Shown: positions 27,575-37,871, numbered from the stretch's first letter. The stretch: DNA of 64,000 bases from Proales similis (GCA_019059635.1 JAGVRJ010000008.1:310001-374000), one strand, 5' to 3'. Made by a program: numbers and translations. The notes: generated by a model not told the origin, from the letters alone.

Positions 27575-28108
27575 TTACTGATAAAAAGAGGTTGTGGTTA
27601 TGGACGGTTGTTGATTGACGTGGCCCATCCAGCTCTGGCCATAACGGTAGTTTGCTTGCAGGTGCCGGTCTGCTGAAACATTTGACTCGGTGTCGCTCTC
27701 CTCGTCAAACGCCTGCTCGTCGCTCGATGTGTTTGAGTCGGTTGTGGCTTCTCCACTCGACTGCGGCTCGGGCTGTTGCTCGTCTGTCCGCTCATCGTAC
27801 GCTTGTCGGACTGCGTCCTCTCCGTACAGCTCGCACTGGAGCCGGGTGATCTCTTCGGCTTTGCGCTGGGCATATGTGAAATAGACGCTTTTGACGCTCT
27901 GCATGCTCTCGATGCGAAGACGAATTGTCTCCTTGAACAGGTCTACGTTGTAGCCGATTGCGTCCGGACTGCTCTCAAAGCTGCTGAACAATGCGACCAG
28001 TTCGGCAATTCGCTTCCTAATTAAATTTATTTGATTGCATGCCTTGACGAACTTTTTCGATGCTTTGGCCAGCTGCTCGCACAGCTCTGAGCTCTTCATC
28101 TCGTCCAT
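27575..28108 (-). CDS. Unrecognised 177-residue protein with helical N-terminus and acidic tail
   Basis: I do not recognise the family. Single exon starting MDEMKSSELCEQLAK. Residues 1-105 are mostly amphipathic helix with few prolines (KKFVKACNQINLIRKRIAE, then RLRIESMQSVKSVYFTYAQRK), looking like a folded helical bundle or coiled coil. Residues about 106-155 are acidic and Ser/Thr/Gln-rich (DEQQPEPQSSGEATTDSN, DEESDTES), probably disordered; the last 20 residues are Tyr/Gln-rich. No signal peptide or membrane segment. Codon use is like the neighbouring genes, which supports it being real. A TATA box lies 260 bp upstream. A short intronless TATA gene of this sort often encodes a regulated intracellular protein, but that is inference. 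Confidence 0.65.
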   Translation of the reverse strand: MDEMKSSELCEQLAKASKKFVKACNQINLIRKRIAELVALFSSFESSPDAIGYNVDLFKETIRLRIESMQSVKSVYFTYAQRKAEEITRLQCELYGEDAVRQAYDERTDEQQPEPQSSGEATTDSNTSSDEQAFDEESDTESNVSADRHLQANYRYGQSWMGHVNQQPSITTTSFYQ

Positions 28109-28371
28109 TTTGATTTGTGCTGGATTGATTCGTCCTGCTACTTGTCTGCCTTCTGCTCCTATTCCGACTGCTCACTTCCGGCTCATACGAACAGAATGCG
28201 TGGCGCCTTATTTATGATCATATAAATGAATAAATGAAAACTTGTTTGTTTTGTTTGTTTTTTAGGGTTTATGTTGAGTTTCTGGCTGCGGTTATAATTG
28301 TTTGGGTCTTTTTTCTTCAAAAATAAATTTTGAATTTTGCTCTGTTAATATATCTAGCGATCGCAGAGTCG

Positions 28372-28379
28372 CTTATATA
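28372..28379 (-). promoter_or_regulatory. TATA box of the 177-residue protein gene
   Basis: Reads TATATAAG on the minus strand, preceded by GAG and followed by GCGACTC, about 264 bp before the start codon. Position fits a core promoter with a 5' UTR of roughly 230 bases. Confidence 0.45.
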
Positions 28380-29769
28380 CTCTCGGCTCATGGCTTTTGA
28401 GTCTGTTTAAAATAAGAGGGAGAAGAAAAAAAAAACAACAAGAAGCGACTCACGCTCTCTAGTTTCAAACATACACAGACACACACACACACAGAGTCGA
28501 GAACATATGAGCATAGATGTTGCGGTTTGCGAGAACGCTGGAGAGGCGGCCGCGAACGCACGCTCGCAACTTTGCTCGTCAACAAACCGAACGCAACTCA
28601 ATAAGCAACTCTATTTAAGAAGCGGTTTAATCAAACTTTTGCGCTCTTTCATTCTCGTCTTTTCTTCCTTTTATTCGCTTTAAGGTTCTTTTATTCTCTC
28701 ACACACTCACACTCGCACACACACACACACACACGCACTGACCCGCTCACTCACCCACTGAGCCGCCTCGCACGCACATGCTGAGAAAACCAGCGTATAC
28801 AACACACTTGCAACAACTGCGGCCGTAGAAAGAAAAATTTATGGAAAAAGAGAGAGCAGACCCTGGAGACGCGAGTGAGCGGACGAACGCAGCCAATTGA
28901 GAGCAAGTTTCGCTCAGATCGATGCGAGTATGGTTTAGGATTGACAAGCAAACGGAGCAAGCGGCTTTGAGCAGTGTGCGGCTGCTAAAATAGACTTGAG
29001 CGAGTGCACGACCGAATAGATTGCAGAGCGGCGGCTTTTGCCGGCCAAGTTCGAATCTACTGAACATCGGCCGTGTACAAGCTGTATGTGTGTTGGTGTG
29101 TTTGTGCGTTTATATTTGCCTGCAGCGGCTGGAGAGAGCGAGTCATGAATAAATTTGAAAAATTCGCTTCATCTGCGTAATAATCGAACATTTTGTAAAA
29201 GTGATGAATTAAAAATGAAAAAAAAAAATCTAGCAAACATAAAAGGAGTAGAAAAGGAGAGAGAGAGAGAGCAGAAGAGGTGTGAGTGAATATATGAGAA
29301 TAGAACTACGAAAAGACAGAAAGGGAGAGAGAGAGAGTGAGAACGGCAAACAGTGAAAGTGAGAGAGAGAGAATGGAACAGGGAAAGGGTCTAATGGAGA
29401 GATGATCACGTTCAGCGATGATCAGAGATGATCACCATGTCTGTTAAAGGAGTGATCAATGATTCAAGGTCTTTTGCATTTGTCGACGATGATGCAAACT
29501 TACGTATGTGAAGCTGGACTAAAATCGACGAATCACATTCATTTAGAATAAAGAAAGCCACTTTTTCGCGTGTGAATCGACGCAAATCGCTCGTTGAGCG
29601 CCATCACCGCCAACGCCAGTCTCACCCCCTCTCTCTGTCTCTCACTCACTCTCTCGAAAGTGAGACTTGGCAATAAGCGAAAGAAAGAGAGAAACGCTCA
29701 AGCCTGCATATGGCTCAAACCAAAGAGAACACCTTCGCAGTGTTGGCGAGAAATCAAACTCTATGAGCT
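28380..29769. other. Repeat-rich intergenic region
   Basis: About 1.4 kb with no coding exon. It holds CA runs at about 28478-28493 and 28716-28734, several GAGAGA tracts at 29258-29370 and a cluster of four TGATCA palindromes at 29403-29458. An open frame on the minus strand at 28747-29067 has no domain and runs through the repeats. Confidence 0.5.
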
Positions 29770-31654
29770 TTAGATGTTGAACGCTTTATTTGCATAGATC
29801 GGATGAGCGTCATGGTTGAACAGGACATTGCTTAGCAAGTCTCGGTTGTCTGCATTGATCATGTACAAGTACTTGAGCGTCTTTGAAATAAAGTAGCTCG
29901 GCTGCAGATCGTTAAAGTTGTTGATATCGCCCACTCTTCTCACGTCCTTTAGGCCAGAGTAGCCGGTCGGGGTGCGGCAGTTGGCTTCAATCGCTTGTGT
30001 GAGCTCCCAGGCCCAGTCGCGGTACTTGTCACTGCCGGTCACTAGCCACAGGTAGAAATAGGACTCGGCCAGCTCAGCTCGCAGCAGATAGTAAGGCGCC
30101 AGTGGAAAAGGCCCAACACGGCTGAATTTAACATACTCGGGCCCAAGGCCGGTGGGCATTTTGATGAAAAACTCTCGACAGGTGCTGGTGAGCTCGTCGG
30201 CAAGCGACAGCAAGCTCTCTCGGTCAATTTCATCCATCGGCTCAGCGTGCTGCGATGCCAACGCAAACAGCGCTCCAATCGAGCAGCTCGTCTGACTCAT
30301 TCGATTGATTGAGGAGGCCGAGTACTCGCCAATGAAGCTCTCGCCCAGCACAGACTTGGACAAGAGCTTTTGCTTCACGCTCTTGATGGCCATGTTGAAC
30401 ACCTGCATCAACTCTTGATCCTCTTTGTTGCCGTAAATGAACAGCTTGAGCAGATACTCGTAAAACACATCGGTCTGCTCTCCATATGTCGCGTGTCCTA
30501 AACGTGAGCTCAATGAGAACCGCTTGAGCTTGCTTTGCGCAACGCCTACTTGAACACCATGTTCGATTTATCGGATTTATTTGACTGTAGAAGAGACCGA
30601 GGTCAAAGTCGATGGATCCGTACAGATTGTTGAATAGTGGCCGGGTCTAATTTAGCAATTTTAGAATTCTTGTCGGCCTAGTTGCAGTGACCGCTCACCA
30701 GTTCTTCGTACTCGCTACGCCCACTCAAATCGGAAAGTCTCTTGAACTCGAGACTGTAGCCGCTCACGTGCGCAGTAGGCGTGCAGTTGTTCATGAGCGC
30801 TTTTTTCCTGCGCAATTCACAAATTGTGCGTTTCAAACAGGTCACACAGTCAATAAACAGCAAACAATACCAAACTAAATCAAATCTTACTGGGCCGTAT
30901 TCACAAACATGAATGGATATCCGGATGGTGTGTCGAACACCGGCTTCAATGCGTCCGCCACTTGAGCCGCTTTTTCAATATACATCTAAATTTCGATGTG
31001 ATGATTCTGTTTCACTCGCTTGCCCAATCGGAATGATCGATCTCACTAACTTGATCCCCGGTCAGTTCGTGCAGGGCCAGCAAAGAGCCGAGAATCTTTG
31101 TGCTCAAGTCAAAGCCATTTAACGCCGCGTCCTGCAGACTTGAATTAGTTCTCAATTCGAATGTAAATCACAAATAAGAGTGAGTGACCAGCTCGATGTT
31201 GAACGAACTCTGAATCCATTCTCGGCCGGCCAGATATTCGTCGGTTAAATTCATTATGAGAAGAGTGTCCAGACTTGATATTAAAGTGGTTGCCAGTTGC
31301 TGCGCGTTGGGCGTCTGATAAGGGTTGTTGCCGGTTTTGCTCAGCGGTCTCAGTTCTATTTGTGCCCACGCGTACTGACGGTACGAATTCCAAGCGTGCC
31401 GAGCCATCTGACGAGATCACTGTATAGACAAATGCAAGTCTCAGTCGAGAGGAGAAGCTTACACTCTTAACGCTGTCGCGTCTTTCCTGGTTTATTCTCA
31501 TCTGCCGGGCTCGTTTGACGGTCTCGAATCGACGCTGTTCGGCTGTCTGCTCATTTTGCTCTAGCTTTCGATCCACAATCAAAAAGGCCAACAAAGTCAA
31601 TGTGATTATAAGGGAGAAAGCGAGCCGCTTTCCTCTGCTCAGTTTAAACGTCAT
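29770..31654 (-). CDS. Class I alpha-mannosidase-like protein (GH47), copy B, divergent and probably inactive
   Basis: GH47 family by overall alignment to copies A and C, with seven exons in the same positions and phases (exon 2 is 219 bp and exon 3 is 81 bp in both A and B). Starts MTFKLSRGKRLAF with a membrane anchor LAFSLIITLTLLAFLIV, so type II. The catalytic domain begins MARHAWNSYRQYAW. Several invariant residues have changed: the block FEVNIRF of copy A is FDLSTKI here (Glu to Asp, Arg to Lys), MGHLACF is MSQTSCS (His to Gln), RPEVIES is RAELAES, and NTEAHPF is NHDAHPI (calcium Thr to His). The Asp of TDVFYEYLLK and both disulfide Cys remain. The frame is open throughout and introns are intact, so it looks like an expressed pseudoenzyme, not a pseudogene. 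Confidence 0.85.
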
Positions 31655-31835
31655 CGTCGTCTTCAATTTTCGTCCGCATTCAACTCGGCCCCGTTCTAAT
31701 CTTTTTCTACTTATTACTTGCACTGCGTGCAATTTCAAATTTCTCTGTTCACAAATAAGCCTGCCTTGACTTCTTAAAAATGTTCAACACGCGTTTAGAC
31801 GAGAATTTCATTTTTATTTGGATTGCGCCGCATTT

Positions 31836-33957
31836 TCAGGGCGCAGTCGAACGAATCGCAAACGGATGCGCTTCAGTATTGAAAACAAACTTGTCCAACG
31901 GAAGCGGGTCACTGTCGTCGAATATCAAATAGAGATACTTGAGTGTCTCGGCGATGAAGAAGCTTTGTTGGACATTGTCGTGCACGGGCGGCACTTGGTT
32001 GACGTTCAAAATGCCTGAATAGCCGTCAGGTGTGCGACAGTAGGTCTCGATCGCCAAGGCTGCGTCCCAAGCCCAGTTTCGATATTTCTCGTCTTTGGTC
32101 AACTTCCAAAGGTAGAAATACGATTCAATCACTTCGGGCCGAAGGGCGTAGTTACTTGCGCCCGGAATGAATTCGGCCCAGCTCTGGAAAGAGAACGTCT
32201 CCGGACCGAGTCGGGTCGGCGAGCGGACGTACGATTCGTGGCAAGTGTCAGTGATCTCGATGGCCATCTCTTTGAAAAATTGGCCCAGTTTGGGCTCCAG
32301 CCTGTCGCTTGCGCTCATGTAAGTGAGCACGTAGAGGCCGCCTGCAAAGCAAGCCAAATGCTGCATTTCATGATTGGCGATCGTGTTGGCATATCCAGCA
32401 AAGTAGAAATGTCCATTGGGCGAGCGTTTGAGCAATTGCCGATTTATCGTCTGCATTGTTTCGATGTATTTTGACATCTGAGTGTTATCTGTTTTCGCCT
32501 CGTACAGCCACACCTTGAGCATGTACTCGTAGAAACTGTCGGCTTGAGCACCAACGCTCACCTCTCCTGTCAAACGAACCCAATTAACTCGTTCTCGCCT
32601 CAATTGCATCTAAGCTGCTTTAACTTACTCGCACACCAAGTGCCCAATTTGGGATTTATGTAATTATAGTAGCGGAAGCTGTCTTGCTGATGTCTGGGCG
32701 CATTGTCCAAAGCCGTGATGGCCCGCTTTGCCTTTTGGAAAAGCATTTGATTTCTGGTTGAAATTTTCTGTGGCAACGAAAACAAAATTTAGAGTACGGT
32801 TTGCTCGTAGGTCCGGTTCTGAGTCAGATCGCTGAGATATTCAAATTCGAGAAGTAGACTGCCAACCTCGGCCAATACAGAACACGAAGGCGAATACAAT
32901 TCGAATTTTGTCTTTTCCCTTTTTAATGCAGTCAAATGCTTTTCAAACGCTTTGTCCGGTTGCATCCTCTTACGTGAGCGGGTTAACGTTGCTGTAGGGA
33001 ATGCCGGTCGGGGTGCGAAATGCTGGCAGAAGAGCGTCAGCAACCTCCACAGCTTTGTCCAGAAACAGCTAGTTCATTACGTTCCTAATTTGAACTTGTA
33101 TGAATGAACAAGACCGCATTCTAACGCATACCGGATCTCTGCTCAGCGTGTAAATGCCGAGGAAGCCACCCACGAAGCGGATGTTGGTCTCAAACACGGA
33201 CAAATACGCGTCCTGGCCGCCATATTTACTCAACATTGCTCGCTTAGATTCGCTAGTTGTTTCTTACCACTTTGATGGTGAAAAATTGTTTGACCCATTG
33301 ACGCGCCTCGTTGTACTGGTCCGTGAGACCCATCAAGTAGAGAGTGTCCAGTGAGTCGACTATGCTGAGTCCGATCGTCTGCGCGGAGCCGAACGGGTCG
33401 CTTATATGTGCCGAGCGTTTGATAGGCGCCAGCTCGTTCCAGCCCCAAGCGTACTTCTTGTAGGAATCGAACGCGAACCTGGTCATCTTTAAACGTCCCA
33501 AGGTTAGGAATTCTGACTTCGGCCCAATGACCAGAAACGGGTAACCTACGTTGCGGATGAACTCTTTACGCTTGTGGTTTCGCTCTGAAATGTCCTCTTG
33601 GTGCCCATGAGATGAGCTAGATGCTGGTTGATGGTTAAGCGCTGGTCGCTTCAGCGAGCTCTCAATAGAACGACGAGAAATCAAAACAGTTTTCGTTGTC
33701 GAAGAGACAGTTTGAGTCAATTGAAGCGGCGATGTGACATCCAAATGTGAGCTTGTGCTCAATTGGCTTTCAGGCTCGCTTTCAGGTGTCGACAGTAGGC
33801 CAGACGGCAGTTTACTGTAGACCATGAACAGTCCGATCATGTTGAACATGAGCAAAATGATCAACTTCTTCTGGTAGTGCATCTCGGCGTCTCCGGCAAC
33901 CTCTTCTCCTTCCTCTTCTTTCGTTTTGTCTCTCGTTTGCGTTTGCTTTGTGAACAT
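31836..33957 (-). CDS. MAN1A: Golgi class I alpha-1,2-mannosidase (GH47), copy C
   Basis: Second complete GH47 enzyme, in tandem with copy B (about 180 bp apart). The N-terminus is cytoplasmic and charged (RDKTKEEEGEEVAGD), followed by a membrane anchor LIILLMFNMIGLFMVY and a long Ser/Thr-rich stem. Catalytic blocks are intact: SVFETNIRFVGG, AQADSFYEYMLK, MQHLACFAGG, LRPEVIESYFYLW, DNVQQSFFIAETLKYL, FNTEAHPFAIRS. The first intron, between FIRN and [15 protein letters not shown], is 63 bp with no in-frame stop, so exons 1 and 2 also read as one open frame. Fewer residues than copy A are shared in the middle of the domain. It presumably trims N-glycans in the Golgi like copy A; the split of work between the two is unknown. 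Confidence 0.91.
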
Positions 33958-34140
33958 TCAATGCGATAAAATGAAAGAGAAATATGACGTGTATGCGCTG
34001 AATCCTTTTTTCTTATTCATTCTGTTGGCTAGTCAGTCAATAATGCACGCTAAGACAAACAAACGTGGGGATGATTGGAGAGATGCGAGGCGCGATCAGG
34101 CAGAAAAAAGAAAAGTGTTAGAGATGAAGTGCTCGAGCTT

Positions 34141-34896
34141 TTATTCTGGCAATTGACTTTTGGCTTCGGCCTGCTTTAAAAGAACGTGCTTCATTAGAGA
34201 GTAGACATTCTGGCTATTCTCGATGCATTCCTTTATCTTTGACTTGAGCAAATCGGCCGACAGCGACTGAGTGTTGGACTCGTTCGTGAAGTAGACGCTT
34301 GTTACTTGGTAGAGCTGAGGCATGAACGCCACCGACAAATTGAGGTCGTCGGAGGTGTAAGCTGCAACCAGATCATAGAGCTCAATAGAGGCATTTACGA
34401 GCGCCATTGAAGCAGCTATGACGCCGGCGGTGAACAAATTTCTCGAGTCAAGGTCATTTTGAAGGCAAACAATGTAAATGTCGATCTGCGACTTGGGATA
34501 TTTGTGCAAAAGAATGCTCGGCTTGATGGCCTCTTCGATCAGGCATGAGAAATGCTTTTCGTCCAAACTTTGATCGCGTTGCATTAGAGTGCCGCGTCGC
34601 TGCATGAAACAGGCAAACGACACAAATCGGAATTCGCAGTTCAAATGCGCCAGCTTGAAATCGTAGTCGTCCTTGCGCGCCGCCTCACGAGGTCCGTACA
34701 CCGAGCAGAGAATTTTCGTCTCGCCCAACTCAATCACACTCGACCCGGCCGCTTCGCTCACACAGTCGGTCTTGAGGAAGATGCTCTGCTTTTCGTTGCT
34801 CGTCCGACTCCTCTGGCGAACGACTTTCTCCAACGACTCGGCGTCTAGCAGGCTCAATGGGTCCCAAGTCTCATCGGGCAGCGATGACTTGCTCAT
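34141..34896 (-). CDS. EXOSC6: Exosome complex component MTR3 (EXOSC6)
   Basis: RNase PH-like ring subunit of the RNA exosome, which degrades and trims RNA in nucleus and cytoplasm; in animals the ring subunits are catalytically inert. Intronless, 251 residues, near the 272 of the human protein. The pattern is that of MTR3: IFLKTDCVSEAAGSSVIELG and TKILCSVYGPREA at the start of the PH fold, LNCEFRFVSFA, then EEAIKPSILLHKYPKSQIDIY, ASMALVNASIELYDLVAAY and LSVAFMPQLYQVTSVYF. The KILCSVYGPRE block and the YDLV segment distinguish it from RRP41 and RRP46. Start is the first ATG of the frame. Confidence 0.88.
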   Translation of the reverse strand: MSKSSLPDETWDPLSLLDAESLEKVVRQRSRTSNEKQSIFLKTDCVSEAAGSSVIELGETKILCSVYGPREAARKDDYDFKLAHLNCEFRFVSFACFMQRRGTLMQRDQSLDEKHFSCLIEEAIKPSILLHKYPKSQIDIYIVCLQNDLDSRNLFTAGVIAASMALVNASIELYDLVAAYTSDDLNLSVAFMPQLYQVTSVYFTNESNTQSLSADLLKSKIKECIENSQNVYSLMKHVLLKQAEAKSQLPE

Positions 34897-35376
34897 TTCT
34901 TTGCTCTTGGTTTCTTGCTCAGTCGCTCGCTCGCTTGAATTATGCTCCCGTTCTCAGTCTTTGGCGCGCTCTCTTCCTCTGTCTCTTTGAATCTCGCCAC
35001 TTTTCTAATTGTAAACGACTCGTGTGCAATATGCGCGCTCAACTCAACTATCCTCACATTGAGTCTTGATTGATGCGCGCCTCGTATATTTAATGGCTTT
35101 GTTCTCTTCGATCGTGCTCATTGAATGCGTCCACTCTGCGTGTCCCAAGTCTTGGGAAAGACTGAATAAGAGGCCGCCATAAATAGATCCCTGCAATAGA
35201 TTGTTTTTTAAAAATGGCCAAAATTCTTAATTAAATCCAACTGTGGGACACAAGCCATAAAGAGGATGAAAAAATTTCGAGTCTCAAGTTCATTCAAAGT
35301 GAAATCGGCCAGAGCAGAATTGATCCGCAATTGCAGTTGAAATACTTTTCCTTCCACCGTTTCTAATTCGCTCGGC

Positions 35377-35383
35377 TATAAAG
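35377..35383 (+). promoter_or_regulatory. TATA box of the orphan gene
   Basis: TATAAAG in a CTCGGC/CAGCACG context, 119 bp before the start codon of the aromatic-rich protein. Well placed as its core promoter. Confidence 0.6.
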
Positions 35384-35495
35384 CAGCACGCGTTGTGGCT
35401 CAGTCTCCAAACAAATTCAAAATTTCTAATCAGTCAAGTTGATTACTCAGTCCAACTTATTTTCAACGTTCCAGCCAAAGTAAATCGATTGAACG

Positions 35496-36060
35496 ATGGA
35501 GAGCACTTGCCGAGCAAAAAGGGTACCACTGCTTTGACCACACTCTGGTTTGAGCTTGACTAATTCGTTGAAGGTTTCTGCAAGAAATCAAGTCAGAGTG
35601 CCAAGTGACGACAGTTTGGCCAACAAGTAAGACGGTCCCAACGCCTCTCGCCTCGATTTGGCTCTAAAACTAAAATTTGAGTGATGGGTCTAGGAAAATC
35701 CCGGCAACTCCGTTTGCGCCCAGTCATCCACTGCAGCCGATCAGATTCCCACGCGATTCCCAGCCAAACAACGACGAGGAGAGGACGCCGAATAGACGCC
35801 AAGCGCCATGTGGTCGAGTCCAATCGAACCAAAATCAAACGCGACTGCCTCGTTTCCAGCCTTTTCCTCAGTTCTGCCCACCCAATCCTTATTATTTTAA
35901 CTGCAATCAATTCTATGACAGAAATCAATACTTTTCAGGCTGGAATCCTGAGCTGGCAGGGCAGTTTTACTGGCCGCCGTACGAATTTGCTTGCCATAAC
36001 TTCAACTATCCGCCATTCTTCTCCTTCTTTCCGCAGCCTTTCTACTTTCCAAAATATTGA
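35496..36060 (+). CDS. Orphan Pro/Phe/Tyr/Asn-rich 152-residue protein
   Basis: No family recognised. Three exons, 35496-35522, 35574-35626 and 35682-36060, keep one frame and give 152 residues. The first third is basic (MESTCRAKR, then ARNQVRVPSDD). The middle is Pro/Arg/Asn/Gln-rich. The last 60 residues are dominated by Phe, Tyr, Trp, Pro and Asn (FPQFCPPNPYYFNCNQFYD, WNPELAGQFYWPPYEF, ending FFPQPFYFPKY). There is no signal peptide or membrane helix. Support for the gene: TATA box upstream, good GT-AG junctions, poly(A) signal 78 bp after the stop. The composition is reminiscent of low-complexity, condensate-prone or structural proteins, but function is unknown. The first exon of nine codons is the least certain part. 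Confidence 0.6.
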
Positions 36061-36137
36061 CGTGGCTGCTCAGCTGCATCTTTGATTTCATTGTGTTTTC
36101 AGTTTGTTGTTTGACTTTTTCTGTTTTTGTTGTCGCA

Positions 36138-36143
36138 AATAAA
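36138..36143 (+). terminator. Poly(A) signal of the orphan gene
   Basis: AATAAA 78 bp past the stop of the aromatic-rich protein, followed by a GT-rich stretch (GTTTGTGTCG) as expected for a cleavage downstream element. Confidence 0.6.
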
Positions 36144-36286
36144 AGAGGCCTCTTAAGTTTGTGTCGCTTTTTGATGAGATAATAATGAGGAGGTCGCCTT
36201 GACAATCAAAATTGAGTCAACAATAGAAATAGCCGCCGCCTCGAGCGTTAGTTTCCAGCTAAAACGAACACTTGGCACACTTGGCA

Positions 36287-37762
36287 ATGCAGCCCGAATG
36301 TGAGCTTTTGAACAAGTTTCTCATGACCGGATTTCCGAGAGACTTTTTCATCTACGACATTTTTCCGCTCAAGTTCATCGCCGATTCCTCAGAAGTAGAT
36401 CGTATCAAGCAAGAGTTCGAGCATGCATTAGGCCAGCTTGCAGCTTTTGACCTTAATTTGGCGCCGATAGAACGACAACTGGCCAAGTTTGAAAGAACGC
36501 ATCTCTACTCGTTTTCTGATATCGTAATGGCTGCCAGCGTAAACGTGACCATCGATCTACTCTCGTCTGTTCTTCTCAACCAAAGGCGTCTGGTCGAGAG
36601 TGAATGCTTAATCAGTATTTTGCTCGCCTTCACCTTTGGCTACTTAGAACCGAGTCTGACTGGCACCAGACGAGGAACTAAATTCATCAACACCTGCGGT
36701 GGCCTGCGCGACAATTTCACCTTTCCGAACCCGTGCCGCTTGGCGAAATGGACCTTAGACTCAGAATGCTACTCTCCACCAGACGCCTTCTTTTCTCACG
36801 AATACGTCTGCCGATGTCTGCCCGGCTTTTACTGGGATAAGGCGAAGCTGGCTTGTGAACCACTAGACCTGTGCTCTAAAGCTTACTGCGGCCCACAGGC
36901 CGATGAGTGCTCAATGAACATACTGCCGATCGAAAGTGTTGGTCAGAATCAATCGGCGGTGAAGTTCAAGTGCAAATGTGGCCCGACAATGATGGGCGAA
37001 CGTTGCGAGCTAGAGCGTAACCCTTGCGAGCAAAACTATCATTCTCACCTACCGAGCGGAAATTCAGCATGTGCCAACGGTCAGTGCAGGTATCGTCCGG
37101 CAAGTAACGACTTTTGGTGCGAATGCCACCGAGGATGGTATGACGACCCGCACAATGACCATCCCGACTGCTATCTCCAGCCCGATCCGTGCGCCGATGC
37201 TTCTTGTATGAACGGCTACTGCGTCGAGCTCAACAAAAATCACTCGACTCTATGTGTGTGTGATTCGGGCTATTATGGCGAATCGTGTGAATTGCGATGG
37301 CCACAATGGCTAGAATGGAGCCAATGGTCATCTTGTCATCCCAGCTGTGGTCTGTACCGCTTGCGAACACGCCAAAGGCTGTGTCCAGTCTCTGATATCG
37401 ACCAAACCTCGCCCGGCTGCCTAGAGCCAGGTGAACTCGGAGCCGATGACTTTCAACAGTGCGAGTTTCTGCCCTGTACTGTCAAAGGTGCATGGACAAG
37501 TTGGCAGTCGTGGAGTGAATGCTCGCACCTGTGCGGACCAGGAATTCAGATCAGACAAAGAGAGTGCGAGTTTGAACCAAGTTCGACCCATCATCTCGAG
37601 ATTGCATGTGCTGGTCATGGCTTTGACAACAGGAGCTGCTCTATAAGGCCTTGCTCATTTGCCGAGCGCGATTTCTCCGGCCTTCTCCTTCTCGGCTCAA
37701 TCCTCTTGTTAATATTCATTTTATTCGCTTTACTTGGACGGCGCCCGGCGAAAAACGGCTGA
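36287..37762 (+). CDS. EGF-like and thrombospondin type-1 repeat membrane protein
   Basis: Intronless, 491 residues from the ATG. About residues 1-120 are a soluble-looking alpha/beta stretch (EHALGQLAAFDLN, HLYSFSDIVMAASVNVTIDLL) that may be SEA-like. Next come several cysteine-rich EGF-like modules (YVCRCLPGFYWD; FKCKCGPTMMGERCE; FWCECHRGWYDD; TLCVCDSGYYGESCE). Two TSP1 repeats follow (WLEWSQWSSCHPSCG and WTSWQSWSECSHLCGPG), then one membrane helix (FSGLLLLGSILLLIFILFALL) and a seven-residue basic tail. It is therefore a cell-surface protein with the modules outside. Oddly, no signal peptide is visible after the ATG, and the upstream sequence has a possible acceptor (GCGTTAG at about 36250), so an untracked 5' exon could supply one. 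The TSP1 tryptophans would be sites for C-mannosylation and the CSHLCG block for O-fucose. Confidence 0.78.
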   Translation: MQPECELLNKFLMTGFPRDFFIYDIFPLKFIADSSEVDRIKQEFEHALGQLAAFDLNLAPIERQLAKFERTHLYSFSDIVMAASVNVTIDLLSSVLLNQRRLVESECLISILLAFTFGYLEPSLTGTRRGTKFINTCGGLRDNFTFPNPCRLAKWTLDSECYSPPDAFFSHEYVCRCLPGFYWDKAKLACEPLDLCSKAYCGPQADECSMNILPIESVGQNQSAVKFKCKCGPTMMGERCELERNPCEQNYHSHLPSGNSACANGQCRYRPASNDFWCECHRGWYDDPHNDHPDCYLQPDPCADASCMNGYCVELNKNHSTLCVCDSGYYGESCELRWPQWLEWSQWSSCHPSCGLYRLRTRQRLCPVSDIDQTSPGCLEPGELGADDFQQCEFLPCTVKGAWTSWQSWSECSHLCGPGIQIRQRECEFEPSSTHHLEIACAGHGFDNRSCSIRPCSFAERDFSGLLLLGSILLLIFILFALLGRRPAKNG

Positions 37763-37871
37763 ACAGGCAAAGTGAAAGTAGAATTTACAAAAATCGAAAT
37801 TAGAATTTATTCATCTTCAACTCAATTGCTCATTAAAGAGAGGTTGACAATTACAAACTGAGACGCAGCTC

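Noticed and set aside
28747-29067. 106-residue minus-strand open frame in the repeat-rich region
   Set aside because: No start context, no homology that I recognise, and it runs into CA/GT repeat sequence.
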